From Paraburkholderia nodosa (lineage in GTDB: Bacteria > Pseudomonadota > Gammaproteobacteria > Burkholderiales > Burkholderiaceae): DNA of 64,000 nucleotides. Positions 38,805 through 47,712 of the stretch are shown here, piece after piece. The position numbers were made by a program, and so were the translations under genes. Location of the stretch: contig NZ_MCNV01000003.1 of NCBI RefSeq assembly GCF_001718195.1, forward strand, positions 591,363 through 655,362, given 5' to 3'. How positions within the stretch are numbered: position 1 is the first letter of the stretch; the number at the start of each line of letters is the position of its first letter. The notes under the pieces are model-generated. The model searched no databases and was not told the origin of the DNA. It saw only the letters and a list, made by a program, of their open reading frames with translations.

Positions 38805-39287
38805 TCACCGCGGCACCGCCAGCCCGAACTCGTGCATCGCCGGCGCGAAGTCGTGATTGCTCTCGGGCTTGCGCGCGAGCTTTGCCAGCACGTAGCGCTG
38901 GAACGGGTCGAGCTGCGCCCAGTCTTCGATGTCGGGCGCCTGCAGACTGGCAAGCTCGGACTGCAGCGCAACGCCGCCGGGCACCGCGTTCACGTCGCGC
39001 CAGGCCGGCGCTTCTTCGGGCGCGAACCATTCGGGTTCGACGTTCGCGTGCGTGCGCATCATCTCGAAGAGCGCGTGGTCGAAATTGGGCTCGATTTGCG
39101 TGTCCTCGTCCACGGGGAAACACGCCAGCAGCCGGCGGTCCTCGTAGGGCAGCAGTTGCCATTGCGCGAGCGAAATGCGCAGACCAAAGCGATCCAGGTT
39201 GAAGCGCACGCACATCGGGATAAAGGTGAGATTTTCCGACGAGTCGACCTCGAACCGGAAAAGCAGCGGAGCTTCGTTCAATGCCAT
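38805..39287 (-). CDS. Nitrate-reductase-associated family protein
   Basis: 160 residues from ATG at 39287 with AGGA upstream. The segment FIPMCVRFNLDRFGLRISLAQWQLLPYEDRRLL matches what I know of the nitrate-reductase-associated family (TIGR02664/Nitr_red_assoc), a small soluble family of unknown function often near assimilatory nitrate reductase. Here no nitrate reductase lies in the window; instead it is divergent from fdhD, a molybdoenzyme maturation gene. A role near molybdenum enzymes is inferred from that. The N-terminal extension seen in a longer frame is not supported. Confidence 0.7.
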   Translation of the reverse strand: MALNEAPLLFRFEVDSSENLTFIPMCVRFNLDRFGLRISLAQWQLLPYEDRRLLACFPVDEDTQIEPNFDHALFEMMRTHANVEPEWFAPEEAPAWRDVNAVPGGVALQSELASLQAPDIEDWAQLDPFQRYVLAKLARKPESNHDFAPAMHEFGLAVPR

Positions 39288-39462
39288 GACGGTGTCCTCG
39301 CGAGGCGGGCATAAGCGCGGGCGGCCCGCTTGAGGTATTTTAGAACCTTCCGCGCGCGGCGCGGCCCCGCTGTCCCCCGGCGGCGCTGCGGTACCGCGCC
39401 GCACAAGGACCGATGGAGTTTTTCGCTTGTCCCCCTCAACTCGCCCCCCTACCCGCACGCCA

Positions 39463-40320
39463 ATGAGCACCGCAGACCGGCCGCAGATCGCGACGACGCA
39501 TCCCCTCGAAACCGAAGGCCAGCCCGGCGCCATCGAATTGCGCGTGCATCGGCACCGCGGCGGCGCCGTGCAAACGCGTGAGGACCACGTGGGTCAGGAA
39601 TGGCCCGTCGCGCTCGTCTTCAACGGCATTTCGCACGCCGTCATGATGTGCACGCCGCGCGACCTCGAAGCGTTCGCCGTGGGCTTTGCGATCTCCGAAG
39701 GCATCGTCGGGCGCAATGCCGACATTCAGGACATCGAGGTGTACTGGCACGAGGATGCGGACCTGCCGCACGCCGAAGTCCACTTGACCGTGGTGCAACA
39801 GGCGTTCGTCGAGCTCAAGGAAAAGCGCCGCGCGCTCGCCGGGCGCAGCGGCTGCGGCGTGTGCGGCATCGAGAGCATCGACCTGCTCGATCTCGAGCCC
39901 GAACGGGTGCCCGATACGGGCTTCGTTGCGCGCCTGGCTCCCGACGCCATCGCGCGCGCCGCACGCGAACTGCCGCAGCATCAGGCGCTCACGAAGCTCA
40001 CCGGAGGCCTGCACGCGGCCGCGTGGTGCGACGAAAACGGCGCGATCCTGCGCGCCTTCGAAGACGTGGGACGCCACAACGCGCTCGACAAGCTCATCGG
40101 CCAGCTCGTGATGGAGCGCGCCGACACGCAGCAGGGCTTCGTCTTCCTCTCGAGCCGCGCGAGCTACGAACTGGTGCGCAAGGCCGCGCGCGTGGGCATT
40201 CCGATGGTCGCGACGATCTCGGCGCCCTCCTCGCTTGCCATCGCCATCGCCAGGCGCGCCGGACTGCGGCTCGTGAGCTTTTGCCGCGAGTCCGGGTACG
40301 TCGATTACGAAACGGCCTGA
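39463..40320 (+). CDS. fdhD: Formate dehydrogenase accessory sulfurtransferase
   Basis: 285 residues from ATG at 39463. FdhD moves sulfur from the IscS desulfurase to the molybdenum cofactor of formate dehydrogenase. The catalytic cysteine loop is GRSGCGVCGIESID (CxxC), the N-terminal GISHAVMMCTPRDLEAFAVGF and the C-terminal FEDVGRHNALDKLIG and LSSRASYELVRKAARVG are family markers. The formate dehydrogenase itself is not in the window. It shares a 175-bp promoter gap with the nitrate-reductase-associated gene. Confidence 0.95.
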   Translation: MSTADRPQIATTHPLETEGQPGAIELRVHRHRGGAVQTREDHVGQEWPVALVFNGISHAVMMCTPRDLEAFAVGFAISEGIVGRNADIQDIEVYWHEDADLPHAEVHLTVVQQAFVELKEKRRALAGRSGCGVCGIESIDLLDLEPERVPDTGFVARLAPDAIARAARELPQHQALTKLTGGLHAAAWCDENGAILRAFEDVGRHNALDKLIGQLVMERADTQQGFVFLSSRASYELVRKAARVGIPMVATISAPSSLAIAIARRAGLRLVSFCRESGYVDYETA

Positions 40321-40334
40321 ACCACCGTTAGCGC

Positions 40335-41105
40335 TTAATCGAACTGCCGGAAATCCGGCTTGCGCTTTTCGAGGAACGCCGTGAACGCCTCGCGCGCTTC
40401 GGGCGCGAGCAGCATCTTGCCGAAGTGCACGAACTCTTCGCTCATGCGCGTCTTGACCTCGTGCGTGTCCGCGCGCTTCATGAGCGACTTCGTCACGCGC
40501 AGCGACGACGCGGGCAGCGCCACGAGCTTCGCCAGTTGCGCGCTAACGAACGCGTCGAGTTCGGCCACCGGCAGCACGCGGTTCACGAAGCCCATGCGGT
40601 GCGCTTCCGCCGCGTCGAAGGTCTCGCCGAGCAGCAGCTTTTCCGCCGCGCCCTGGTGGCCCGCAATGCGCGGCAGCAGCAGCGACGAAGCCGCTTCGGG
40701 GCACAGCCCGAGTTGCGAGAACGGCACAGCGAAACGCGCGTTGTCGGCGGCATAGACCATGTCGCAATGCAGGAGCAGCGTCGTGCCCACGCCGATCGCC
40801 GGCCCCTTCACCGCGGCGACGAGCGGTTTTTCGAACGCCGCGATGGCATCGAGAAAGCGGATCACGGGCGAATCGGCGCCCGCGGGCGGCCCCTTCAGAA
40901 AGTCTTCGATGTCGTTGCCGGCCGTGAAGATCTCGGCGTGGCCGCGCAGCAGCGCCGCGCGCACCGAGGTGTCCTTGTTCGCGCCGTTGAGCGTGTCGGC
41001 CATCACCTGATACATCGCGGGCGTCAGCGCGTTCTTGCGCGCGGGCCGGTCGATGGTGATCGTGAGCACGCCGTTTTCGTGCGCTACCAAAATTTCGTTG
41101 CTCAT
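40335..41105 (-). CDS. Enoyl-CoA hydratase/isomerase family protein
   Basis: 256 residues from ATG at 41105 with GAGGAG upstream. A crotonase-fold protein with the oxyanion segments GHAEIFTAGNDIEDFLKG and VKGPAIGVGTTLLLHCDMVYA; in SQLGLCPEAASSLLLPR one catalytic Glu position is retained (PEAASS). Acts on 2-enoyl-CoA, with isomerase activity possible. It lies downstream of the thiolase, from which it is separated by a terminator, so it may be expressed at a lower level or from its own promoter. Confidence 0.85.
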   Translation of the reverse strand: MSNEILVAHENGVLTITIDRPARKNALTPAMYQVMADTLNGANKDTSVRAALLRGHAEIFTAGNDIEDFLKGPPAGADSPVIRFLDAIAAFEKPLVAAVKGPAIGVGTTLLLHCDMVYAADNARFAVPFSQLGLCPEAASSLLLPRIAGHQGAAEKLLLGETFDAAEAHRMGFVNRVLPVAELDAFVSAQLAKLVALPASSLRVTKSLMKRADTHEVKTRMSEEFVHFGKMLLAPEAREAFTAFLEKRKPDFRQFD

Positions 41106-41138
41106 AAACCTGTCTCCTCGCATCCCAATCGTGATACG

Positions 41139-41174
41139 AAAAACGGTCCGCAGACCGCGAAGTCTGCGAACCGT
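41139..41174 (-). terminator. Intrinsic terminator between thiolase and enoyl-CoA hydratase
   Basis: ACGGTCCGCAGA (41143-41154) pairs with TCTGCGAACCGT (41163-41174), 12 bp with one mismatch, and on the minus strand a TTTTT run follows the stem. It lies 35 bases after the thiolase stop. Confidence 0.8.
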
Positions 41175-41208
41175 GTCGATAACGCCAATGCGTCAGTCGG
41201 ATGAACGC

Positions 41209-42408
41209 TTACAGCCGCTCGATGATGCCCGCCGCGCCCATGCCGGTGCCGACGCACATCGTCACCATGCCGTACTTGTAGTTGCGGCGGCGCAGGCCGT
41301 GGACGACCGTCGAGGCGCGGATCGCGCCCGTCGCGCCGAGCGGGTGGCCCAGCGCAATCGCGCCGCCAAGCGGGTTGATCTTCGCAGGATCGAGGCCGAG
41401 ATCCTGGATCACCGCCAGCGACTGTGCGGCGAACGCCTCGTTCAGCTCGATCCAGTCGAGATCGTCCTGCTTCAGGCCCGCAGCCTTGAGCGCCGCCGGA
41501 ATCGCTTCCTTCGGACCGATGCCCATGATCTCCGGCGGCACGCCGCGCACCGCGAAGCTCACGAAACGCGCGAGCGGCGTGAGGTTGAACTGCTTGAGGA
41601 TCTTCTCGGAGACGACGATCAACGCGCCCGCGCCGTCCGACGTCTGCGAGCTGTTGCCGGCCGTGACCGAGCCCTTGTTGGCGAACACCGCGCGCAGCTT
41701 CGCGAGGCCTTCGAGCGTGGTATCCGCACGCGGGCCTTCGTCCAGCTCGATCAGGCGCTCCTTCACCTTCACTTCGCCCGACGCGAGATCGGGGGAACGC
41801 TCGACGATCGTGTACGGCGCGATTTCGTCCTTGAACTCGCCGGCCTGCTGCGCGGCGAGCGCGCGGCGATGCGATTCGACCGAGAACGCGTCCTGCGCCT
41901 CGCGGCTCACCTTCCAGCGCTCCGCCACTTTCTCGGCCGTGAGGCCCATGCCGTAGGCGATGCCGACGTCTTCATTGCGATCGAAGATATGCGGCGAAAG
42001 CGACGGCTTGTTGCCCATCATCGGCACCATGCTCATCGACTCGCAGCCGCCCGCGATCATCGCGTCGGACTCGCCCACGCGGATGCGGTCCGCGGCCATG
42101 GCGAGCGCCGTGAGGCCCGATGCGCAGAAGCGGTTGACGGTCACGCCGCCCACGCTTTGCGGCAGACCCGCGAGCAGCGCGCCGATACGCGCCACGTTCA
42201 GGCCCTGCTCGGCTTCGGGAATCGCGCAGCCGACGATGGCGTCTTCGATCACGCTCGTGTCGAGGCCGGGCACCTGCGCCACGGCCGACCTGATCGCGTG
42301 AACCAGCAGCTCGTCCGGGCGGGTATTCCTGAACACGCCGCGCGGCGCCTTGCCGATGGGCGTGCGGCTCGCGGCGACGATGTATGCGTCCTGCAACTGT
42401 TTGCTCAT
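41209..42408 (-). CDS. Acetyl-CoA C-acyltransferase (thiolase)
   Basis: 399 residues. The nucleophile Cys lies in VNRFCASGLTALAMAADRI near residue 90; the C-terminal GGAIALGHPLGATGA (His) and CVGTGMGAAGI (Cys) are complete. It cleaves 3-ketoacyl-CoA to acetyl-CoA plus shortened acyl-CoA. The sequence is of the FadA/PhaA-like type used in beta-oxidation. It is 34 bases downstream of the bifunctional FadN-like gene, so the two form a multienzyme operon. Confidence 0.92.
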   Translation of the reverse strand: MSKQLQDAYIVAASRTPIGKAPRGVFRNTRPDELLVHAIRSAVAQVPGLDTSVIEDAIVGCAIPEAEQGLNVARIGALLAGLPQSVGGVTVNRFCASGLTALAMAADRIRVGESDAMIAGGCESMSMVPMMGNKPSLSPHIFDRNEDVGIAYGMGLTAEKVAERWKVSREAQDAFSVESHRRALAAQQAGEFKDEIAPYTIVERSPDLASGEVKVKERLIELDEGPRADTTLEGLAKLRAVFANKGSVTAGNSSQTSDGAGALIVVSEKILKQFNLTPLARFVSFAVRGVPPEIMGIGPKEAIPAALKAAGLKQDDLDWIELNEAFAAQSLAVIQDLGLDPAKINPLGGAIALGHPLGATGAIRASTVVHGLRRRNYKYGMVTMCVGTGMGAAGIIERL

Positions 42409-42442
42409 CTCTTACTCCAGTATCTGGTGTGCGTCGTGCCGC

Positions 42443-44884
42443 TTAGTTGCGCACCGGCTTGCCGGTTTGCAGCATTCCCATGATGCGTTCCTGCGTCTTC
42501 TGCGTGCCGAGCAGATCGACGAAGGCGCGGCGCTCGAGCTTGAGCAGCCATTCTTCGTCGACGAGGCTGCCCGCCTCGACGTCGCCGCCGCATACCGCTT
42601 CCGCGATGCGGCTCGCGATCAGGAAGTCGTGATCGCTGATGAAGCGGCCGTCGCGCATGTTCACGAGCGATGCCTTGATGGTCGAGATCGCCGAGCGGCC
42701 CGCCACCGGAATCTGCGTGGCGCGCAGCGGCGGGCGGTAGCCCGCAGCGGAGAGTGCGCGCGCTTCCTTCTTCGCGGTGTCGAGCAGTTCGAACACGTTG
42801 AAGACGATCGTGTCCGACGGCTTCAGATAGCCCATTGCGCGGGCTTCATGCGCCGAGGCCGAAACCTTCGCCATCGCCGCGTTTTCGAACGACTTCTGCA
42901 GGAACCGGAGCAGATCGCTCGGGGCCGCGCCGATCGCCGCCGCGCCTTCGGCCGCGCGAATCGCCGCTTCCTTCAGGCCGCCGCCGGCGGGCACGAGACC
43001 CACGCCCACTTCCACGAGGCCGACGTAGCTCTCGATGTGCGCCACGCGCTTCGCGCTTTGCAGCATCATTTCGCAGCCGCCGCCGAGCGCGATGCCCGAC
43101 ACCGCCGTGATCACCGGCACGTTCGCGTACTTCACGCGCAGCATCGTGTCCTGGAACTTCTTCACGAACGGCTCGATGCCCTTCGCCCCGCCCATCATGA
43201 ACGCGGGCATCGCCTCTTCGAGGTTCGCGCCTGCCGAGAACGGGCCGCCCGGCGCGCCGAGCTTGAGCGACGTCGGTTGCCAGATCACGAGGCCCTTGTA
43301 GCCGTCTTCCGCGATGTCGATGGCCTTCACGAGCGAGTCGAGCAGGCCTGGACCCATCGTGTTCATCTTGCTCTTGTACGAGACGATGACGACGTCGTCC
43401 TCGCCCGCGCGGTCGTCCACCCAGGCGCGCAGGTTGTCGTTCTCGAACAGCGTCTTGCCGTAGGTCTTCGGATCGCGTGCGCTCGTTTCACCGAACAGCG
43501 CCGCACGGAACACCTGACGCTCGTACACCGGCAGCGTCGAGCGCGGCACGAAGCGCGCTTCGGCGGGCGACCACGAACCTTCCGCGCCGTGCACGCCGCC
43601 GTTCGCGGCGACCGCGCCTTCGAACACCCAGGCGGGCAGCGGTGCATTCGACAGCGCCTTGCCTGCATCGATGTCTTCCTTTACCCACTCTGCGACCTGT
43701 TTCCAGCCCGCGGCCTGCCAGCCTTCGAACGGACCTTCGTTCCAGCCGAAGCCCCAGCGGATCGCGAGATCGACGTCGCGCGCGTTGTCCGCAATCGACT
43801 GCAGATGCACGCCGATGTAGTGGAACACGTCGCGGAAGATCGACCACAGGAACTGCGCCTGCGGATGCTGCGTTTCGCGCAGCAGCTTCAGACGCTCGGC
43901 GGGCGGACGCTTGAGGATGCGGCCCACCAGTTCGTCGGCCTTTCCGCCGCCGTCGACGTACTCGCCCGTGTTGGCGTCGAGCACCTTGATCGCCTTACCT
44001 TCCTTGCGATAGAAGCCGCCGCCCGTCTTCTGGCCGAGCGCGCCCTTCGCCACGAGACCTGCGAGCACAGCCGGCGTCTCGTACACAGGGAAGAACGGGT
44101 CGTCCTTCAGGTTGTCCTGCATCGTCTTGATGACGTGCGCCATCGTGTCGAGACCCACGACGTCGGCCGTGCGGAACGTCGCCGACTTCGCGCGGCCAAG
44201 GCGCGCGCCCGTGAGGTCATCGACTTCATCGAAACGCAGACCGAACTTCTTCGCCTCGGCGATCACCGCGAGGATCGAGAACACACCCACGCGGTTCGCG
44301 ATGAAGTTGGGCGTGTCCTTCGCGCGCACCACGCCCTTGCCTACCACGCTCGTGAGGAACGATTCGAGCTGGTCGAGGATTTCGGGCTTCGTTTGCGTCG
44401 TCGGGATCAGCTCGACGAGGTGCATGTAGCGCGGCGGGTTGAAGAAGTGCACGCCGCAGAAGCGCGCCTTCAACGCATCGTCGAAGCCATGCGAGAGTTC
44501 GGTGATCGACAGGCCCGAGGTGTTGGTCGCGAAAATCGCGTTCGGGCCGAGGTGCGGCGCGACCTTCTTGTAGAGGTCGTGCTTCCAGTCCATGCGCTCG
44601 GCGATCGCCTCGATCACCACGTCGCATTCCGCGAGCTTTGCGATGTCGTCTTCGTAGTTCGCGGGCGTGATGTATTGCGCGTCGTCCTTCACGCCGAAGG
44701 GCGCGGGCGAGAGCTTCTTGAGCGTCTCGATCGCCTTCAGCGCGATGGCGTTCTTCGGGCCTTCTTTCGCGGGCAAATCGAACAGCAGCACGGGCACGCG
44801 GGCGTTGATCAGGTGCGCGGCGATCTGCGCGCCCATCACGCCGGCGCCGAGCACGGCCACCTTGCGAATATTGAGGTTGCTCAC
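42443..44884 (-). CDS. Bifunctional 3-hydroxyacyl-CoA dehydrogenase / enoyl-CoA hydratase (FadN type)
   Basis: 813 residues. I start at the GTG at 44884 because GGAGG lies 6 bases upstream; the ATG 24 bases earlier has none. The N-terminal NAD domain (KVAVLGAGVMGAQIAAHLIN) and the 3-hydroxyacyl-CoA dehydrogenase C-domain (ANRVGVFSILAVIAEA) come first, then a second dehydrogenase-like region, then an enoyl-CoA hydratase domain from about residue 480 (PGGPFSAGANLEEAM, ITAVSGIALGGGCEMMLQSA). This domain order is that of Bacillus FadN, opposite to E. coli FadB. It carries steps two and three of beta-oxidation. Upstream gene: acyl-CoA dehydrogenase; downstream: thiolase. Confidence 0.92.
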   Translation of the reverse strand: MSNLNIRKVAVLGAGVMGAQIAAHLINARVPVLLFDLPAKEGPKNAIALKAIETLKKLSPAPFGVKDDAQYITPANYEDDIAKLAECDVVIEAIAERMDWKHDLYKKVAPHLGPNAIFATNTSGLSITELSHGFDDALKARFCGVHFFNPPRYMHLVELIPTTQTKPEILDQLESFLTSVVGKGVVRAKDTPNFIANRVGVFSILAVIAEAKKFGLRFDEVDDLTGARLGRAKSATFRTADVVGLDTMAHVIKTMQDNLKDDPFFPVYETPAVLAGLVAKGALGQKTGGGFYRKEGKAIKVLDANTGEYVDGGGKADELVGRILKRPPAERLKLLRETQHPQAQFLWSIFRDVFHYIGVHLQSIADNARDVDLAIRWGFGWNEGPFEGWQAAGWKQVAEWVKEDIDAGKALSNAPLPAWVFEGAVAANGGVHGAEGSWSPAEARFVPRSTLPVYERQVFRAALFGETSARDPKTYGKTLFENDNLRAWVDDRAGEDDVVIVSYKSKMNTMGPGLLDSLVKAIDIAEDGYKGLVIWQPTSLKLGAPGGPFSAGANLEEAMPAFMMGGAKGIEPFVKKFQDTMLRVKYANVPVITAVSGIALGGGCEMMLQSAKRVAHIESYVGLVEVGVGLVPAGGGLKEAAIRAAEGAAAIGAAPSDLLRFLQKSFENAAMAKVSASAHEARAMGYLKPSDTIVFNVFELLDTAKKEARALSAAGYRPPLRATQIPVAGRSAISTIKASLVNMRDGRFISDHDFLIASRIAEAVCGGDVEAGSLVDEEWLLKLERRAFVDLLGTQKTQERIMGMLQTGKPVRN

Positions 44885-45013
44885 GTTGTTCCTCCAGCGG
44901 GTATGCAATGTCGAGCGGATTGAGGTGTGAGGGCGGCGCGTTTCAACGTGGGCCGCCTCCGGACATCGTGTTGACGGCGCGCGCGCCTTTGAAAAGCGCG
45001 CGCCCGTTGGCTT

Positions 45014-46801
45014 TTAGAACAGCGCTTCGTCGACTTCCATCAGCGTCTTCGAACCCGCGCGCGCCTGGCGGATCGACGTGGCCGTTTCGGGCAACAGCTT
45101 CGCGAAATAGAAACGCGCCGTGGCCAGCTTCGACTTGTAGAACGGATCGCCCGAGCTTTCCTTGTCGAGCGCGATGCGCGCCATGCGTGCCCAGAAGTAG
45201 GCGAACACGAGGTGGCCCGCCGTGCGCAGATACGGCACCGCGGCCGCGCCCACTTCGTCCGGGTTCTGCATCGCCTTCATGCCGATTTCCATCGTGAGCT
45301 TCTGCATCTTGTCGCCGATGTCGGCGAGCGGATTCACGAACTCCTGCATTTCCGGCTTGACGCCTTCGGCTTCGACGAAATCCGTCACGAGCTTGCCGAA
45401 CTTCTTGAGCTTCGCGCCCATATCGCCCAGCACCTTGCGGCCCAGCAGGTCGAGCGACTGGATCGTGTTCGTGCCTTCGTAGATCTGGTTGATACGCGCG
45501 TCGCGCACGTACTGCTCCATGCCCCACTCGGAGATGAAGCCGTGGCCGCCGAACACCTGCATGCCGAGGTTGGTGCTCTCGAACGCGTTGTCGGTGAGGA
45601 AGGCCTTGATGATCGGCGTGAGCAGCGCGACGAGGTCGGCCGCTTCCTTGCGCTCGCCTTCGTCGCCGTGCGAGAGTTCCTTGTCGATCTGCAGCGCGGA
45701 CCAGTACGTGAAGGCGCGCGCGCCTTCGGCCCAGGCCTTCTGCGTGAGCAGCATGCGGCGCACGTCCGGATGCACGATGATTGGGTCAGCGGCCTTTTCG
45801 GGCGCCTTCGGGCCCGTCAGCGAGCGCATCTGCAGGCGCTCCTTCGCATAGACGAGCGAGTTCTGGTAAGCCACTTCAGTAAGGCCGAGGCCTTGCATGC
45901 CGACGCCCAGACGCGCCGCGTTCATCATCACGAACATGGCGTTCAAGCCCTTGTTCGGTTCGCCGACGAGCCAGCCCTTCGCGCCGTCGAGGTTCATCAC
46001 GCAGGTCGCGTTGCCGTGAATGCCCATCTTGTGCTCGATCGAGCCGCATTTGATGCCGTTGCGCTCGCCCACTTCGCCCGCTGCGGTGGGGATGAACTTC
46101 GGCACGACGAACAGCGAGATGCCCTTGGTTCCCGGCGGCGCATCGGGCAGTCGAGCGAGCACGAGGTGGATGATGTTCTCGGCCATGTCGTGCTCACCGC
46201 TCGAGATGAAAATCTTCGTGCCGGTGATCGCGTACGAGCCGTCGCCGTTCGGCTCGGCCTTCGTGCGCAGGATGCCGAGATCGGTGCCGCAGTGCGGCTC
46301 GGTCAGGCACATCGTGCCGGTCCACACGCCTTCGACGAGCTTCGGAAGGTAGGCCTTCTGGAGTTCGGGCGTGCCGTGTGCATGCAGACACTCGTAGGCG
46401 CCATGCGAGAGACCCGGATACATGGTCCACGCCTGGTTCGCCGAGTTCAGCATTTCGTAGAGCGCGTTGTTCACGAACGCGGGCAGGCCCTGGCCGCCGT
46501 ATTCGGGATCGCAGCCGAGCGCGGGCCAGCCCGCTTCGACGTATTGCTTGTACGCTTCCTTGAAACCAGCAGGCGTGGTGACGACGCCGTCGCCGGCGTA
46601 CGTGCAGCCTTCACGGTCGCCGACCTGGTTCAGCGGAAACAGCACCTCGGAGCAGAATTTTCCGGCTTCTTCGAGCACCTGGTTGATGGTGTCGGCGTCG
46701 AGGTCGGCGTGCTTCGGCATCTGCTTCACTTCGCCTTCCACGTTCAGCAGTTCGTGCAGAACGAACTGCATGTCGCGCAGCGGCGCGGTGTACTGTCCCA
46801 T
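45014..46801 (-). CDS. Acyl-CoA dehydrogenase (DmdC/FadE-like, 595 aa)
   Basis: 595 residues, longer than the 380 of the mitochondrial type, with an N-terminal extra domain and a C-terminal extra domain, as in DmdC-like enzymes. FAD-binding MCLTEPHCGTDLG, ITGTKIFISSGEHD and the catalytic base region NQIYEGTNTIQSLDLLGRKVL (Glu) are visible. It makes the trans double bond of acyl-CoAs in the first beta-oxidation step. It lies between the TetR gene (70 bases) and the FadN-type gene (129 bases) on one strand. Confidence 0.92.
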   Translation of the reverse strand: MGQYTAPLRDMQFVLHELLNVEGEVKQMPKHADLDADTINQVLEEAGKFCSEVLFPLNQVGDREGCTYAGDGVVTTPAGFKEAYKQYVEAGWPALGCDPEYGGQGLPAFVNNALYEMLNSANQAWTMYPGLSHGAYECLHAHGTPELQKAYLPKLVEGVWTGTMCLTEPHCGTDLGILRTKAEPNGDGSYAITGTKIFISSGEHDMAENIIHLVLARLPDAPPGTKGISLFVVPKFIPTAAGEVGERNGIKCGSIEHKMGIHGNATCVMNLDGAKGWLVGEPNKGLNAMFVMMNAARLGVGMQGLGLTEVAYQNSLVYAKERLQMRSLTGPKAPEKAADPIIVHPDVRRMLLTQKAWAEGARAFTYWSALQIDKELSHGDEGERKEAADLVALLTPIIKAFLTDNAFESTNLGMQVFGGHGFISEWGMEQYVRDARINQIYEGTNTIQSLDLLGRKVLGDMGAKLKKFGKLVTDFVEAEGVKPEMQEFVNPLADIGDKMQKLTMEIGMKAMQNPDEVGAAAVPYLRTAGHLVFAYFWARMARIALDKESSGDPFYKSKLATARFYFAKLLPETATSIRQARAGSKTLMEVDEALF

Positions 46802-46870
46802 GTCTTCTCTCCAAAATTTGAGCTTCGGGTCCCTCGCGCGCCGCCGCGACTTCGATGTTGCGGCCGGGCG

Positions 46871-47470
46871 CTACTGGGTCTCGCTCTGATACGAAACAAT
46901 CAGCTTCTCGAACGCAGCCCACGTATGCTCGACCGCGTCCGGCAGATGCAGGAAGCGGCCGTCATGATGCAGGCCGAGCGTCACGCTATACAGTTCGAAG
47001 AGCATCAGCGCGGGATCGGTCTCCTTGCGCAAATGGCCTTCTTCGATTGCCTGCGAAATGGCCCTCAGGAGCGCCGCGCGCCACATCGACACGCTCGCGA
47101 CCAGCGTCTCGCGCACCTGGCTGTCCGCGCGGTCGTCGTACTCGACGGCGCCGCTGATGTAGATGCAGCCGGTCGTGACTTCGTGAATGCGCTTCTCGAA
47201 CCATCGCGACAGCATCGCACGCAGACGCGGCAAACCGCGTGGCTCACGCAAACTCGGAAAGAAGACTTCTTCCTCGAATCGACGGTGGTACTCGCGCACC
47301 ACCTCGACCTGCAGGTCTTCCCGAGACCCGAAGTGAGCGAAGACGCCACTCTTGCTCATCTGCATGCGCTCGGCGAGCAGGCCGATGGTCAAGCCTTCAA
47401 GGCCATCGCGACCTGCGAGGTCGAGTGCTGCATCCAGAATGGCGGCTCGTGTCTGTTCGCCTTTTCGCAT
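46871..47470 (-). CDS. TetR-family regulator of the fatty-acid degradation cluster
   Basis: 199 residues. The N-terminal helix-turn-helix is complete (ILDAALDLAGRDGLEGLTIG, MSKSGVFAHFGSREDLQ). The ligand domain contains a C-terminal half (TGCIYISGAVEYDD, LMLFELYSVTLGLHHDGR) like TetR_C regulators of acyl-CoA metabolism. Being the first gene of the acd-fadN-thiolase cluster, it probably represses it and is released by acyl-CoA. Palindromes at 47555-47583 and 47603-47620 upstream of its start are likely operators. Direct proof is lacking. Confidence 0.85.
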   Translation of the reverse strand: MRKGEQTRAAILDAALDLAGRDGLEGLTIGLLAERMQMSKSGVFAHFGSREDLQVEVVREYHRRFEEEVFFPSLREPRGLPRLRAMLSRWFEKRIHEVTTGCIYISGAVEYDDRADSQVRETLVASVSMWRAALLRAISQAIEEGHLRKETDPALMLFELYSVTLGLHHDGRFLHLPDAVEHTWAAFEKLIVSYQSETQ

Positions 47471-47554
47471 AGCTTTCTTTACCGTAACGATGTGGCCTCG
47501 ATGTCGCTGTCAACTGCTCATTAACTGCTTACATCTGGGCCCGAATTAAATCGA

Positions 47555-47583
47555 ACGGCCGTACTATTGTTGGGGACGGCCGT
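47555..47583. promoter_or_regulatory. Two ACGGCCGT palindromes 21 bp apart
   Basis: ACGGCCGT at 47555-47562 and again at 47576-47583, centres 21 bp apart, two DNA turns. They lie 85-113 bp upstream of the TetR start in an AT-rich stretch. The GAACGGCCGT core reminds me of operators of betaproteobacterial TetR fatty-acid regulators (FadP), from memory. Candidate tandem operator. Confidence 0.5.
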
Positions 47584-47602
47584 CCGCGAAACAAGGACTT
47601 TA

Positions 47603-47620
47603 TTAGAAACCGATTTCTAA
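47603..47620. promoter_or_regulatory. Perfect 7+7 palindrome TTAGAAA-N4-TTTCTAA
   Basis: TTAGAAA (47603-47609), spacer CCGA, TTTCTAA (47614-47620). A clean dyad of operator size, upstream of the TetR-led cluster and downstream of the ClsB-like gene. It could be a second regulator site. Confidence 0.5.
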
Positions 47621-47712
47621 CCGGTACTCTAATTTTCGAGGTTCGTGCGCCGCGCGCAAGCCGACATTCTCTCGATTGCACGAGCGGGGATTCGTATGGC
47701 AGCTTTCTGTTT

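Noticed and set aside
42350..44923. 857-codon + strand frame antisense to the FadN-type gene
   Set aside because: Same compositional shadow; the minus-strand protein has full catalytic motifs.
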